Both the position numbers and the translations under genes were made by a program. A stretch of DNA of 64,000 bases from Granulicella mallensis MP5ACTX8 (GTDB lineage: Bacteria > Acidobacteriota > Terriglobia > Terriglobales > Acidobacteriaceae). The notes beneath the pieces are model-generated. The model did no database searches. It saw only the letters and a program-made list of their open reading frames with translations, and had not been told where the DNA came from. Of this stretch, positions 42,964-52,894 are shown in pieces; the first letter of the stretch is position 1, and each line of letters begins with the position of its first letter. The DNA lies in contig NC_016631.1 of NCBI RefSeq assembly GCF_000178955.2, positions 5,766,001 through 5,830,000 on the forward strand. The letters are read 5' to 3'.

Positions 42964-44049
42964 CTAAAAGATCTTCAGGTGGATCGTCAGGTATTTCTTC
43001 GGGTCCTTGCGGATAGCACCCACAAGATCGGTGCTCGACGTCAGCAGGTTGTTCAAGTTGGTATAGGCCGCATCATCCGTCGCCAGCTTGCCGATGGTTC
43101 CGTGCCCCTGGTTGACGCCCTTCAGCAGATCGTCCAGGTTCGTGACCGTATCGTTCAGCTTTCGGGCAAACGCCGGGTCCTTCACCAGCAATCCCACGCC
43201 GCCCTTGCCGGCATCCGCCTCGGCCAGCAGCGAGTTCGTATGTGCCAGCGTCGAGTTCAGATTGTTGTAGAGCTGGTCGTCGTTGAGCAGCTTCCCTGCC
43301 GACCCCTTGCCCGCGTTCAGGTTGCTGGCAATCGTGTCGAGCTTCGCAGCCGTATCGTTCAGCCGGTCGTAGAGCTGGTCGTCATGCATCAGCTTGCCGA
43401 CAGAACCCTTGCCCTCATTGATGTTCGCCGTCAGGGTGTGGAGTTCGTCGATCGTTTGCGTAGCCTTGTTGTAAAGCTCGGGGTCCTTGATCAGCTTGCC
43501 GACAGAACCCTGCCCACTCTGGATGGTGTCGACGATGTGGTCCAGCTTCGACAGAATGACATTCACGCTCTCGATCGTGCCCTGGCTGGCCTTCACCACA
43601 TCCATCAGGTTGGGCGTTTCGAGCGTCTTCAACTCATCGCCATCCTGCAACTCCGGCCCATTGGCCGACTGGCTGTTGATATCCACCACCGTGTCGCCGA
43701 GCACGCCCACCGTCGACAACGAGGCTCTTGAGTCCTTGTGCAGGCTGCCGATAAACTTCGGGTCCAGCCGCATCAGCACGAAGACCGGCGTAAGCTTGCG
43801 CGCCGGGTCGGTGGAGATCAACACCTTCTTCACCTCACCGATGGTCACGCCCTCCAGGCTGACCGGAGCTCCCACCTTCAGGCCGCCGGAGTTCTGGAAG
43901 AAGGTCTTGACCATCAGCTTCTTGCTGAAGGGGCTCATGCCCGAGGCGCTGGTCATCAGAAACAGCAGGGTGCACAGCAGCGTGACCGAGATAAGCACGA
44001 TCAACCCTACCTTCAACTGTGACCACTTTACTTCCTGCTGACTCGGCAT
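42964..44049 (-). CDS. MCE (MlaD-like) membrane-anchored protein with five 34-residue repeats
   Basis: 361 residues. One N-terminal helix (about 14-34) anchors the protein. The MCE domain spans about 44-125 (TFFQNSGGLKVGAPVSLEGVTIGEV ... SLSTVGVLGDTVVDI). The rest is a rod with GxGSVGKL repeats starting at residues 179, 213, 247, 281 and 315, exactly 34 residues apart, each with a following D-x-x-LY/LN stretch. MCE proteins ferry lipids across the periplasm with MlaE/MlaF-type permease and ATPase. Those genes are not adjacent here. GAGGAG lies four bases before ATG 44049. Confidence 0.88.
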   Translation of the reverse strand: MPSQQEVKWSQLKVGLIVLISVTLLCTLLFLMTSASGMSPFSKKLMVKTFFQNSGGLKVGAPVSLEGVTIGEVKKVLISTDPARKLTPVFVLMRLDPKFIGSLHKDSRASLSTVGVLGDTVVDINSQSANGPELQDGDELKTLETPNLMDVVKASQGTIESVNVILSKLDHIVDTIQSGQGSVGKLIKDPELYNKATQTIDELHTLTANINEGKGSVGKLMHDDQLYDRLNDTAAKLDTIASNLNAGKGSAGKLLNDDQLYNNLNSTLAHTNSLLAEADAGKGGVGLLVKDPAFARKLNDTVTNLDDLLKGVNQGHGTIGKLATDDAAYTNLNNLLTSSTDLVGAIRKDPKKYLTIHLKIF

Positions 44050-44183
44050 GGCACTCCTCGCATGACAACCGCTGGCTACTGCCGACTGGACGAATGGACT
44101 TGGCGGATGCGCGGATAATTTCCTTTATCGTAGCAGCGGCAGCGGTCTTTTTTGGATGAGATGCACTGCGAAGAGGATGCGAG

Positions 44184-44561
44184 CTAATCTTCGGCAATCA
44201 CAACCGCCATCGAAAGTTCCCGGGAATGAGTCAGGCTCAGCGACAGACGCCGTATCCCCAGGGCGCGTGCAATCTCCTCGGCACGGCCGCTCAGATACAG
44301 TTCGGGCCGCTGTCCAGGCTCGCGTTTCACCTCGAACTCGCGCCAGCTCACGCCGCGGCTGATTCCCGTACCCAGGGCCTTGGCCCCCGCCTCTTTGGCC
44401 GCGAATCGGGCCGCGAGGCTCTCAGCCGCATGTTTCTTCCTCGTGCAGTAAACGACCTCGCCCGGGGTAAAGACGCGCTGCAGGAAGGCTTCCCCAAAGC
44501 GCTCAACGCTGCGCTGGATGCGCTCGATTTCGATCATGTCCGTCCCAATGCCAATGACCAT
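44184..44561 (-). CDS. acpS: Holo-[acyl-carrier-protein] synthase
   Basis: 125 residues. Motifs of the trimeric AcpS are clear: GIGTDMIEIERI with the magnesium aspartate D8, RFAAKEAGAKALGTG with the metal glutamate E57, and FEVKREPGQRPELYLSG then SLSLTHSRELSMAVVIAE at the C terminus. It transfers 4'-phosphopantetheine from CoA to acyl carrier protein. The start ATG 44561 has no clear ribosome site. It lies upstream of the MCE gene on the same strand (134-base gap) and divergent from the ABC ATPase. Confidence 0.95.
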   Translation of the reverse strand: MVIGIGTDMIEIERIQRSVERFGEAFLQRVFTPGEVVYCTRKKHAAESLAARFAAKEAGAKALGTGISRGVSWREFEVKREPGQRPELYLSGRAEEIARALGIRRLSLSLTHSRELSMAVVIAED

Positions 44562-44641
44562 ATAGTGCCAGCCTCCGCGTTTTCGAGTGTACGGCCAGAC
44601 GACAACAACGACAAAAACGCCTCTGCGCTAAACTTAAGCCT

Positions 44642-45355
<714 letters not shown>

Positions 45356-45356
45356 C

Positions 45357-45803
45357 TTACGGATTCATCTCGGATGGAGATACCGGTTTAGGCTTGTTCA
45401 GGTTGAAGTTGACCATGATCGTGGTATCCACCGAGATCGGTTGACCGTTCAGGAGATAGGGTTTGTACGTCCATTGGCGAACAGCGTCGAGCGCTGCCTG
45501 TTGGAGCAGATCGGGCCCAGAGACCACCTTTAGCAACTGAATCTTTCCGTCCTGACCAATAACCGCGTGCAGGATAACCGTGCCACCCACTCCCGCAGCC
45601 TTCGCCTCCGGAGGATAGGCCGGCGGGATAAGCGTCTGAATATGGCCTGCAATCACTCCGCCGGCAATCCGAACAGTTTTGTTTGGCGGTGTCTGATTTG
45701 AAGTCGAGGCACCACCCGCAGCCGCGCCAGTATCTTGTCCTCGCATGGCTACCGTGGCGGCCAGGCAGGCTGCCTGGACCATAGTCCCGCTCAAAAAGCG
45801 CAT
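45357..45803 (-). CDS. Exported TonB C-terminal-domain protein
   Basis: 148 residues. A short signal peptide of 20-25 residues is followed by a glycine/alanine and proline linker. The TonB C-terminal domain spans about 60-148 ([54 protein letters not shown]). Unlike true TonB it has no long membrane-spanning N-terminal helix with an ExbB-contacting motif, so it may be a periplasmic TonB-like protein. It could contact the TonB-dependent receptors at 53-61 kb; this is inference. AGGGATAG precedes the ATG. Confidence 0.86.
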   Translation of the reverse strand: MRFLSGTMVQAACLAATVAMRGQDTGAAAGGASTSNQTPPNKTVRIAGGVIAGHIQTLIPPAYPPEAKAAGVGGTVILHAVIGQDGKIQLLKVVSGPDLLQQAALDAVRQWTYKPYLLNGQPISVDTTIMVNFNLNKPKPVSPSEMNP

Positions 45804-45929
45804 CGCGCTATCCCTCGATTGGTTCGCAGCCAGAATCTCATATTTTTAACGGACTGTCTTTCGCCGGATACAGTTTCCCAGTATGCTGGACGACCAGCAC
45901 CATCAACTCAGTTCCGGAGAGACCTCACG

Positions 45930-46244
45930 ATGCGCACCTTCCGTCGAATCGCAGCTATTGTCGCCCTCGCCACTGCCGCTACCTTCTCGCTGGCGCAGCC
46001 TGCCGCCGCACCGCAGGCCAAGCCTGCATCGTCCGCCACCGCCAGCACGGATCTGCTGGACATCAACACCGCCACCGCCGACCAGCTCAAGGCTCTGACA
46101 GGAGTCGGCGACGCCTATGCCAAGCGCATCATCGCAGGACGTCCCTATACCGCAAAGAATCAGCTTGTTACAAAGGGCATCCTGCCGCAGGCGACCTACA
46201 ACAAGATCGCCAGCCAGATCATCGCTAAAAAGCCCGGCAAATAG
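45930..46244 (+). CDS. Exported helix-hairpin-helix (ComEA-like) protein
   Basis: 104 residues. A signal peptide of about 22 residues ends at FSLAQ. A short alanine-rich linker leads to a tandem helix-hairpin-helix unit: [33 protein letters not shown] and [19 protein letters not shown]. ComEA-type proteins bind DNA in the periplasm during uptake; no other competence gene is nearby, so this is only the family's role. The start ATG 45930 has GGAGAG nine bases upstream. A hairpin follows at 46259. Confidence 0.88.
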   Translation: MRTFRRIAAIVALATAATFSLAQPAAAPQAKPASSATASTDLLDINTATADQLKALTGVGDAYAKRIIAGRPYTAKNQLVTKGILPQATYNKIASQIIAKKPGK

Positions 46245-46258
46245 TCCGGATGGGCCCA

Positions 46259-46298
46259 GTTTTGAACGGGTGGGATTTCAGCCCCGCCCGTTCAAAAC
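46259..46298 (+). terminator. Hairpin after the HhH gene
   Basis: A 12-bp perfect outer stem (GTTTTGAACGGG and complement) encloses a GGG/CCCC inner pair; it lies 15 bases after the HhH stop. The A-rich right side lacks a T run, so efficiency is uncertain. Confidence 0.6.
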
Positions 46299-46382
46299 AA
46301 CGCCAATTTCGCCCAGAATCGGATAGAGTGGAGGGAGTCCTCCCTCTGCGCTGGAGTCTGTTCGCGACTGGACCTTTGACTG

Positions 46383-47123
46383 ATGGCCACGACATCGCCT
46401 CATCCTGGAAGACCGGTACCCCGGCGCAGCGCACTCGTGTTGCTGCTGGCGGGCCTTGGCCTGTCCGGTTGCCAGAGTATCGATATCAATGCCACGCACG
46501 CCGCACAGGTTCGCGTGATCGTTGCCACACCCGACTCACCGGCCCAGGACTTCTACCAGAACAGCTCTGGCCTGGCCTACAATCTCGGCTTCGGCACGGT
46601 GACCTCCTACGTACCGCTGCCCGCCGGAGCCTATACGCTCTCCTCAGCCAAAGCCAACACCAATCAGACGCTCGTCTCGGCTAAGGCCACCTTCGGCAGC
46701 ACCAGGCAATACACGGTGATCGTGGGCAACAGCCTCGCCAATATGCAGGAGACCGTCCTGCAGGACCAGTCGCAGCCCGCACCCGCCGGTGAAGTCTCGC
46801 TGCGCTTTGTCCAGCAGGCTACGCATGTAGGACCCGTGGACGTCTACCTCATCCCCAGCGGCGGCAAGCTGGCGGCCACCTCGCCAGTGGCAACCAATAT
46901 CGACTTCAACAGCAACTCAGGCTACATCAACGTCCCTGCCGGCACCTACGCGATTGCCGTCCTACCCGCAGGCACAACGCCCGTGCCAACGACGGTCACG
47001 CTCCATACCAGCACCCAGGTCACATACACCTCCGGCTCCGCCCGCACCATCGTATTCATCGACCAGCCGGTCGCAACAGCACCAGGTGTTCAAGCCGTCG
47101 TCGCCGACGACTACGATCAATAA
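46383..47123 (+). CDS. DUF4397-domain lipoprotein
   Basis: 246 residues. The lipoprotein signal ends LGLSGC with the modified cysteine at C30. The mature part has two immunoglobulin-like DUF4397 units: VRVIVATPDSPAQDFYQNSS... to AGAYTLSSAKA and VSLRFVQQATHVGPVDVYLIPSGG to VPAGTYAIAVLPAG, the usual PAGxYxxxV hallmarks. The function of the family is unknown. A very strong nested palindrome follows, which also ends ahcY on the other strand. Confidence 0.85.
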   Translation: MATTSPHPGRPVPRRSALVLLLAGLGLSGCQSIDINATHAAQVRVIVATPDSPAQDFYQNSSGLAYNLGFGTVTSYVPLPAGAYTLSSAKANTNQTLVSAKATFGSTRQYTVIVGNSLANMQETVLQDQSQPAPAGEVSLRFVQQATHVGPVDVYLIPSGGKLAATSPVATNIDFNSNSGYINVPAGTYAIAVLPAGTTPVPTTVTLHTSTQVTYTSGSARTIVFIDQPVATAPGVQAVVADDYDQ

Positions 47124-47126
47124 AAC

Positions 47127-47210
47127 AGAGTGTAGAGGATAGAGAAAAGCCGAAGCCACTGAACTCTCAGTGGCTTCGGCTTTTTGTCTACACTCTATCC
47201 TCTACACTCT
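47127..47210. terminator. Nested double palindrome, bidirectional terminator
   Basis: An outer 18-bp perfect stem (AGAGTGTAGAGGATAGAG, 47127-47144 with 47193-47210) encloses an inner 16-bp perfect stem (47147-47162 with 47167-47182) that carries a T run. It sits between the converging DUF4397 and ahcY genes and probably stops both. Confidence 0.88.
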
Positions 47211-47214
47211 GCCT

Positions 47215-48648
47215 TTAGTACCTGTAGTGATCCGACTTGTAGGGTCCTTCGACCGGCACACTCAGGTAATCCGCCTGCTTCTTGGAGAGCGTCGTCAGCT
47301 TCACGCCGATCTTCTCCAGGTGCAGACGTGCGACCTCTTCGTCCAGCTTCTTCGGCAGAACATACACACCCACCTTGTAGGTGTCCTTGTTGGCCCAGAG
47401 ATCGAGCTGCGCAAGCGTCTGGTTGCTGAAGCTGTTGGACATTACGAAGCTCGGATGCCCCGTCGCACAGCCCAGGTTTACCAGGCGGCCTTCGGCGAGA
47501 ACGAAGATCGAGTTGCCTGTGTCGAAGGTGTACTGATCGACCTGGGGCTTGATGTTGGTCTTCTTTGCATCCTTCGCACCGTCGAGCTCCGCCATCTGGA
47601 TCTCGTTGTCGAAGTGGCCGATGTTGCAGACGATAGCCTGATCCTTCATCTGGCGCATGTGCTCCAGCGTGATGATGTCGAGGTTGCCGGTGCAGGTGAC
47701 ATAGATGTCTCCGCGGCCCAGCGTCTCTTCGATCGTCGTGACCTCATAGCCTTCCATCGCAGCCTGGAGAGCATTGATCGGATCGACCTCTGTGACGATA
47801 ACGCGCGCGCCGAGTCCGCGCAGAGAAGCTGCCGACCCCTTACCCACATCGCCATAACCGCAAACCACAGCCACCTTGCCCGCAACCATTACATCCGTTG
47901 CACGCTTGATGCCGTCGACCAGCGACTCGCGGCAGCCGTACAGATTGTCGAACTTGCTCTTGGTCACCGAGTCGTTCACGTTGATGGCCGGCACCAGCAG
48001 CTTGCCCTGCTCCATCATCTTGTAGAGGCGATGAACGCCGGTGGTCGTCTCTTCCGAGACGCCACGCCACTCCTTGGCAACGTTGTGCCAGCGCTGCGAA
48101 TCTTCAGCGAGCACGCTCTTGAGCAGCTTCTGGATGACCTCTTCTTCAACCGAGCCAGCCTTGCCGTCAACGAAGCTGCGGTCACCATCCTCAAGCTCAT
48201 AGCCCTTGTGGATGAGCAGGGTCACATCGCCGCCGTCGTCGACGACGAGCTGCGGCCCCAGGCCACCTTCATGGCGCAGAGCCTGATCGGTGCACCACCA
48301 GTACTCCTCGAGCGTCTCGCCCTTCCAGGCAAAGACCGGGACACCGGCCGCGGCAATGGCCGCCGCCGCGTGGTCCTGCGTGGAGAAGATGTTGCAGCTT
48401 GCCCAGCGCACTACGGCGCCAAGAGCAACAAGGGTCTCGATCAGCACGCCCGTCTGAATGGTCATGTGCAGGGAGCCGGTGATCCGTACACCCTTGAGAG
48501 GTTGGCTCGGCGCATACTTGCGACGAATCGACATCAGACCAGGCATCTCAGCTTCGGCGATGGTGAGCTCTTTGCGTCCCCACTCTGCCAGACTGATGTC
48601 CGCTACCTTGTACGCTGTTGTTGCCTGATCCAATATCGCTGTCGCCAT
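47215..48648 (-). CDS. ahcY: Adenosylhomocysteinase
   Basis: 477 residues. The family's marks are present: [22 protein letters not shown] near 18-40, [16 protein letters not shown], and [29 protein letters not shown] and the NAD-binding GYGDVGKG in [20 protein letters not shown] follow, and KSDHYRY closes the C terminus. It hydrolyses S-adenosylhomocysteine to adenosine and homocysteine, removing the product of methylation. AAGGAG lies five bases before ATG 48648. The four-helix-bundle pseudogene ends 31 bases upstream. metK is 2.8 kb away on the same strand, with ada and a transglutaminase in between. Confidence 0.97.
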   Translation of the reverse strand: MATAILDQATTAYKVADISLAEWGRKELTIAEAEMPGLMSIRRKYAPSQPLKGVRITGSLHMTIQTGVLIETLVALGAVVRWASCNIFSTQDHAAAAIAAAGVPVFAWKGETLEEYWWCTDQALRHEGGLGPQLVVDDGGDVTLLIHKGYELEDGDRSFVDGKAGSVEEEVIQKLLKSVLAEDSQRWHNVAKEWRGVSEETTTGVHRLYKMMEQGKLLVPAINVNDSVTKSKFDNLYGCRESLVDGIKRATDVMVAGKVAVVCGYGDVGKGSAASLRGLGARVIVTEVDPINALQAAMEGYEVTTIEETLGRGDIYVTCTGNLDIITLEHMRQMKDQAIVCNIGHFDNEIQMAELDGAKDAKKTNIKPQVDQYTFDTGNSIFVLAEGRLVNLGCATGHPSFVMSNSFSNQTLAQLDLWANKDTYKVGVYVLPKKLDEEVARLHLEKIGVKLTTLSKKQADYLSVPVEGPYKSDHYRY

Positions 48649-48679
48649 CTGTTCTCCTTAGAAACCGACCTATAGGATA

Positions 48680-49041
48680 TCAAGCGGACACTCTCTGCGG
48701 TGCTTTAATCACGCCGGAAAGCATCTTGCGGACCTCGATCACGTCATGCTGCAGGGTGTCATAGGTTGCCGGTTCGAGGAACTGGAGATCGCGGGCCAGC
48801 AGAAGCTGATACTCGATCTCGACACCCATCGCCCGCGCCTGCTGCAAGGCATGAATGTACTCGGCATGCTCATCGCGCCGCAACCTTCAGCAATCTTCAT
48901 CGTTAGATGGGCGGCTCCACGGCGCAGCGTCGCTGCCAATCCAAAGGTTTCCGTCTTGGGAAATGTCTCCGAGATGCGATACACGTTCAGCGTAAAGGCG
49001 TGCGCTTTGTGCCACACGTCCAGGTACCGAAAGTCCCTCAA
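48680..49041 (-). pseudogene. Four-helix-bundle protein (S23/IVP family), single-base frameshift
   Basis: Two overlapping frames together give a complete family member: the first codes LRDFRYLDVWHKAHAFTLNVYRISETFPKTE through MKIAEGCG, the second continues RRDEHAEYIHALQQARAMGVEIEYQLLLARDLQFLEP to MLSGVIKA. The break lies near 48878-48886, in the GGCGCG run. Total length 362 bases equals 121 codons minus one base, so one missing base restores the usual ~120 residues. The start is taken as TTG 49041 with AGGAG upstream. It could be a true decay event or a sequencing error. Confidence 0.75.
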
Positions 49042-49066
49042 GTACCCTCTCCTGTCCCAACATGGA

Positions 49067-49146
49067 TTTTGTCCAGCATAGAGCCATGAGGTATCCAGCA
49101 ACGAGGAATTCGTCGCTCAATACCTCATGGCTCTACGCTGACAAAA
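49067..49146. repeat. Inverted repeat between ada and the pseudogene
   Basis: 27-base arms (TTTTGTC-AGC-TAGAGCCATGAGGTAT at 49067-49094 and its complement at 49120-49146) differ by one base and one bulge. The 25-base loop itself holds a GAATTC-centred near-palindrome. It may end ada transcription on the minus strand. Confidence 0.75.
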
Positions 49147-49177
49147 ACCCCGCTTAAGTACCAGGAGCACCACCGCT

Positions 49178-50329
49178 TCAAATCGCCTTCTCGATCTCCA
49201 GCAACTTCTTCTTCCGCGCAGTCCCCCAACGATACCCAGTGAGCTTTCCATCCGCCCCGACCACGCGATGGCACGGCACCACCACGGCCAGCGGATTCGC
49301 TCCACACGCGGTGCCGACAGCCCTCACCGCCTTTGGAGACCCCACCGCCTCGGCGATCTGGGCGTAGGTGCGCGTCTCGCCGCGAGGAATCTCGGTCAAG
49401 GCACGCCACACACGCTGCTGAAACGCCGTCGCCCGCACATGAAACGGCAGCGTTGCGGCGTTGGCGTTCTCGTCGAGACGAGCCAGCACGAAGCTGACAG
49501 CCTCGGTCAGTTCTTTATCATCGCGCCGCAGAACAGCCTGCGGAAACCGCTCGCGCAGTTCGACCGCCGCTTCTACATCGGAGTCCGCAAACAACACCGC
49601 GCACAAGCCAAGATCCGTTGCAGCGACCAGAACTCGCCCCAGGGGCGAATCCGCGATGGCATAACGAATCGTCTCGCCCGCGCCGCCTTCCTTCATCGCC
49701 GTCGGAGTCATGCCCAGCGTTGCATCGGCATCTTCGTACACTCGGCTCGACGAACCGAATCCTGCTGCATAAACTGCGTCCGTCACCGGCGAGCGCGAGT
49801 TGCGCGGCGTACGTACCTCTTCGCGGAAGCGCTCCTTACGCTGTGCCCGGGCGAACTCACCGGGAGTTACACCGAGCACCCGCTTGAATCCACGCAGCAC
49901 CGCAAACTTACCAACACCAGCTGCAGCCGCAAGGTCTTCAAGCGACGTGCGCTGGCCTGCGTGTTCACTCAGAAAGTCGGCGGCAGCCGCAATCGCTTCT
50001 GCCTGCGGATCGGCCTTAGGAGCAACGGTTTGCGGCTCGCAGCGCAGGCACGCGCGAAAGCCTGCTGCTTCAGCCGTAGAGGCATTGGGGAAGAAGCTGA
50101 CGTTCTTGCGCTCGGGCCTGCGGCTCGGGCAGCTCGGACGGCAATAGACGCCCGTCGATTTAACCGCATACACAAACTGCCCGTCGGCCGACGCATCCCG
50201 CGCCAGCACCTGCTGCCAGGCCTTGCCCGCAAACACCGAAGGCACGCTTGCTTTGCCGTTCCCCTTGTTGGTCTTACCCATGTCTTCGATTCCCGTTATC
50301 GTCGCTGTTGTCCAACTTGTCGTCGCCAT
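49178..50329 (-). CDS. ada: Bifunctional Ada regulator / O6-methylguanine-DNA methyltransferase
   Basis: About 383 residues from the chosen ATG. The zinc domain has C63, C67, C94 and C97 (TGVYCRPSCPSRRP, FRACLRCEP); one of these takes the phosphotriester methyl group. An AraC-type helix-turn-helix follows at about 110-200 (SLEDLAAAAGVGKFAVLRGFKRVLGVTPGEFA). The methyltransferase domain starts near 220 and has the active cysteine in PCHRV (C353). It repairs methylated DNA and, methylated, should activate its own gene. ATG 50329 or ATG 50281 could be the start. A transglutaminase gene lies immediately upstream, 60 bases away. Confidence 0.95.
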   Translation of the reverse strand: MATTSWTTATITGIEDMGKTNKGNGKASVPSVFAGKAWQQVLARDASADGQFVYAVKSTGVYCRPSCPSRRPERKNVSFFPNASTAEAAGFRACLRCEPQTVAPKADPQAEAIAAAADFLSEHAGQRTSLEDLAAAAGVGKFAVLRGFKRVLGVTPGEFARAQRKERFREEVRTPRNSRSPVTDAVYAAGFGSSSRVYEDADATLGMTPTAMKEGGAGETIRYAIADSPLGRVLVAATDLGLCAVLFADSDVEAAVELRERFPQAVLRRDDKELTEAVSFVLARLDENANAATLPFHVRATAFQQRVWRALTEIPRGETRTYAQIAEAVGSPKAVRAVGTACGANPLAVVVPCHRVVGADGKLTGYRWGTARKKKLLEIEKAI

Positions 50330-50388
50330 GTAAGTATCCTGCAACGTGGACGCGCGGCGCCACACTCCGAGCATTGCAGGCAAACTTC

Positions 50389-51276
50389 TTATACTCCTGG
50401 CGTTTCGACCTTTGCCGGCCTGCCGCCTGGCAGTGGCACCAGATTGCCCTGCTCGTCGAGTTCGTTCGACTCCACGTAAAAGTGCTTGAGGTCCGCACGT
50501 CCGAAACTGGTCGTGATCGCGACATCGGCTGCGTCGCGACCGACCGCCATCAGCACACGTCCGGGACGAGGCTTGTTATGGCGTGCGTCCACATTCCACC
50601 ATCTGCCATCGAGCCATACCTGATACCACGCATGGAAGTCACCCGGTCCCGTGTAGGGAATGCGAATGTCTCCAAGCTGCCCCATCACGTAACGCGCGGG
50701 AATATTCATGCAGCGCGTCAGCGTAATCGCAAGATGCTGAAAGTCGCGGCAGACGCCCACGCGTTCCGTAAAGACATCCATCGCCGTCTTGGTCGAGCGC
50801 GCGGTCTGATAGTTGAACGCGACCTTCCAATTCACCCAATCGCGAATCGCCGCAACCCGTTGCCATCCCGGAAGCGTGTAGCCGAAGAGGTCCTGCGCAA
50901 CGCCGCCAAAAAGGTCGACCTGGCAGTAGCGGCTGGCCAGAAGAAACTGCAACACCTCTGGCGGCAGATCTTCGACCGGGCTCTGCCGCGCAAGGACAGG
51001 CTGTGCGTCTGGCTCGGCGTCTACCGAAAGAGTATTGCAACCGCTGAGACGAATCCGCCCGGCTGGCGCAGCAAACCGCGAGCAGCGATTGCCGAAGGCA
51101 TCGAGAAACTCTTCGACCAAAAGCTCGGTGGGAGCTTCACCTTCGAGGTGTTCCACCCTGAGGGCATCTCCGGTCATCAGCCCCGATTCAAGAGACGGAT
51201 GCACGTGCAGCAAGGCGAGCATCGGCGTCGCTTCAGGAAGATGGAACTGGATATCGAACTCAGATTTGAGAAACAT
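50389..51276 (-). CDS. Transglutaminase-like cysteine peptidase-fold protein
   Basis: 295 residues. The N-terminal beta domain starts LKSEFDIQFHLPEATPMLALLHVHP, typical of the bacterial transglutaminase-like family. The catalytic triad is the cysteine in GVCRDFQHLAITLTR (near 168), the histidine in DFHAWYQVW and the aspartate in NVDARHNKP. Proteins of this sort are transamidases or isopeptidases with unknown substrates. ATG 51276 is used, with a GGGGGG tract upstream; an ATG 15 codons earlier is possible. The gene ends 60 bases before ada. Confidence 0.87.
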   Translation of the reverse strand: MFLKSEFDIQFHLPEATPMLALLHVHPSLESGLMTGDALRVEHLEGEAPTELLVEEFLDAFGNRCSRFAAPAGRIRLSGCNTLSVDAEPDAQPVLARQSPVEDLPPEVLQFLLASRYCQVDLFGGVAQDLFGYTLPGWQRVAAIRDWVNWKVAFNYQTARSTKTAMDVFTERVGVCRDFQHLAITLTRCMNIPARYVMGQLGDIRIPYTGPGDFHAWYQVWLDGRWWNVDARHNKPRPGRVLMAVGRDAADVAITTSFGRADLKHFYVESNELDEQGNLVPLPGGRPAKVETPGV

Positions 51277-51382
51277 AGCGAAGGCCCCCCGCGACGGTAT
51301 TTCAGATTGCGGGACACACACACGTCGCCTTATTTAGCTAGATGCGTTCGTCGCGTTTGAGGCTGTACAGGCAAAATAGCAA

Positions 51383-51408
51383 ACGGGCGAACCTTCCGGC
51401 TCGCCCGT
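51383..51408 (-). terminator. Terminator hairpin after metK
   Basis: ACGGGCGA and TCGCCCGT pair, with CC/GG inside and one mismatch, around a TTCC loop. It lies 22 bases after the metK stop. On the minus strand TTTGCTATTTTGCC follows. Confidence 0.78.
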
Positions 51409-51429
51409 CTGCATTTTCTGCTGGAAGAT

Positions 51430-52602
51430 CTACTTCGCTGCCAACTCGGCTACAGCACCAGCCTTCAGTGCGGCTGCCTTGTCGGTGGCTTCCCAGGTGA
51501 AGGTGTCGCCGGTACGGCCGAAGTGGCCATAAGCTGCGGTCTTCTTGAAGATCGGACGGCGCAGGTCCAGGCTCTCGATGATGCCCTTCGGCGTCAGCTT
51601 GAAGTTCTCGCGCACCAGCTCAACCAGACGCGGCTCGCCGATCTTGCCTGTTCCAAAGGTGTCCACACGAATGCTGACCGGATCGGCCACACCGATCGCG
51701 TAGGCCAACTGCACCTCGCAACGGTCCGCGAGGCCGGAGGCCACGATGTTCTTCGCGATGTAGCGCGCCATGTATGCGGCCGAGCGATCGACCTTGGTCG
51801 AATCCTTACCCGAGAACGCTCCGCCGCCATGACGGCCCATGCCGCCGTAGGTGTCGACGATGATCTTGCGTCCGGTCAGGCCGGAGTCGCCCATCGGTCC
51901 ACCGATTACGAAGCGGCCCGTCGGGTTGATGTGGTACTTGGTGTCCGCATCCAGCAACTCGGCGGGGATAACGGCCTGGATCACGTGCTCCAGAACCTCG
52001 GCGCGCAACTGCTCGTTGCCGACTTCCTCAGCGTGCTGGGTCGAGATGACGACCGCATCCACACGAACCGGCTTGTGGTTGGAGTCATACTCCACGGTGA
52101 CCTGGCTCTTGCCGTCAGGCCGCAGATAACCCATCTTGCCCGACTTGCGGACTTCGCTGAGCTTCAGTGCCAGCTTGTGCGCCAGCGAGATCGGTGTCGG
52201 CATCAGCTCCGGGGTCTCGTTGGTGGCGTAGCCGAACATCATGCCCTGGTCGCCGGCGCCGCCGGTATCCACGCCCTGAGCGATGTCGGGCGACTGGCGG
52301 TTGATGGTCGAAATCACCGCGCAGGTGTTCGAGTCGAAGCCCTTGAGCGCGTCGTCATAGCCGATTTCCTTGACCGTATCGCGCACCACTGTCTGGAAAT
52401 CAACATAGGCCTTCGTGGTGATCTCACCGGCAACAACGACGAGGCCGGTGCAGGTCAGGGTTTCGCAGGCTACACGGCTGTAGGGGTCCTGTGCGAGGCA
52501 GGCGTCGAGAATCGCGTCTGAAATCTGATCGGCGATCTTATCGGGATGGCCTTCGGTAACAGACTCACTGGTGAAGAGAAAACGGTCGGTTGATGTAGAC
52601 AA
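51430..52602 (-). CDS. metK: S-adenosylmethionine synthetase
   Basis: 390 residues. Signatures are all present: GHPDK at 18-22, [12 protein letters not shown] near 117, and the P-loop-like [19 protein letters not shown] near 255. [11 protein letters not shown] and the C-terminal TAAYGHFGR follow. It makes SAM from ATP and methionine. The start is TTG 52602, an uncommon codon for metK, supported by AAGGAG nine bases upstream and by the usual N terminus directly after it. A TTG start often limits translation. The region upstream (52603-52865) was examined for a SAM riboswitch and none was recognised. The product feeds the methyltransferase genes in this window; ahcY recycles the by-product. Confidence 0.97.
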   Translation of the reverse strand: MSTSTDRFLFTSESVTEGHPDKIADQISDAILDACLAQDPYSRVACETLTCTGLVVVAGEITTKAYVDFQTVVRDTVKEIGYDDALKGFDSNTCAVISTINRQSPDIAQGVDTGGAGDQGMMFGYATNETPELMPTPISLAHKLALKLSEVRKSGKMGYLRPDGKSQVTVEYDSNHKPVRVDAVVISTQHAEEVGNEQLRAEVLEHVIQAVIPAELLDADTKYHINPTGRFVIGGPMGDSGLTGRKIIVDTYGGMGRHGGGAFSGKDSTKVDRSAAYMARYIAKNIVASGLADRCEVQLAYAIGVADPVSIRVDTFGTGKIGEPRLVELVRENFKLTPKGIIESLDLRRPIFKKTAAYGHFGRTGDTFTWEATDKAAALKAGAVAELAAK

Positions 52603-52865
52603 AGCGTGAAGCTCCTTGAGTCAGATAGCCGGACCCGCCTTGCGCCCCTTTTCAGGATGCGCCGGACGCCCGACGACCGGCTGTTTCACCGCACACACTC
52701 GCGAGGTTTGCGAGCAGATTTGGCACACTCCGGTCGTTCCATCAGAGCCGAAATGAATCGGTTAGGCGGAACCTGTCTATTCTACCTGCACATCCCTCCC
52801 CGGCCAAAGGCGAACATCCAGCCGTCGAAATCCGGCCCTGAGAGGCGCCAGGGGCCATCCAACGG
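52603..52865. other. metK leader/promoter region, no recognised element
   Basis: 320 bases without a gene lie between metK and the TonB receptor stop; the terminator takes 52866-52894. The leader is GC rich with short inverted pieces (GCCGG around TCGTCGGGCGT). I see no SAM-I, SAM-II or SAH-type core, and no clear -35/-10 pair that I would trust. Confidence 0.4.
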
Positions 52866-52894
52866 AAAAAGGGCGCCCGCCGAAGCGGACGCCC
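52866..52894 (-). terminator. Rho-independent terminator with UUCG loop
   Basis: A 10-bp stem (GGGCGCCCGC with GCGGACGCCC, one wobble) closes a TTCG loop on the minus strand, followed there by TTTTTCC. It lies 29 bases after the TonB receptor stop. Confidence 0.88.

Noticed and set aside
47170-48675. Plus-strand frame of 500 codons antisense to ahcY
   Set aside because: Shadow of the ahcY codon pattern, with no domain or ribosome site.
48649-48679. SAH riboswitch before ahcY
   Set aside because: Only 31 bases separate ahcY from the pseudogene stop, with no room for the fold.
52603-52865. SAM riboswitch upstream of metK
   Set aside because: Read for SAM-I, SAM-II and SAH cores; none of the conserved stretches was found.
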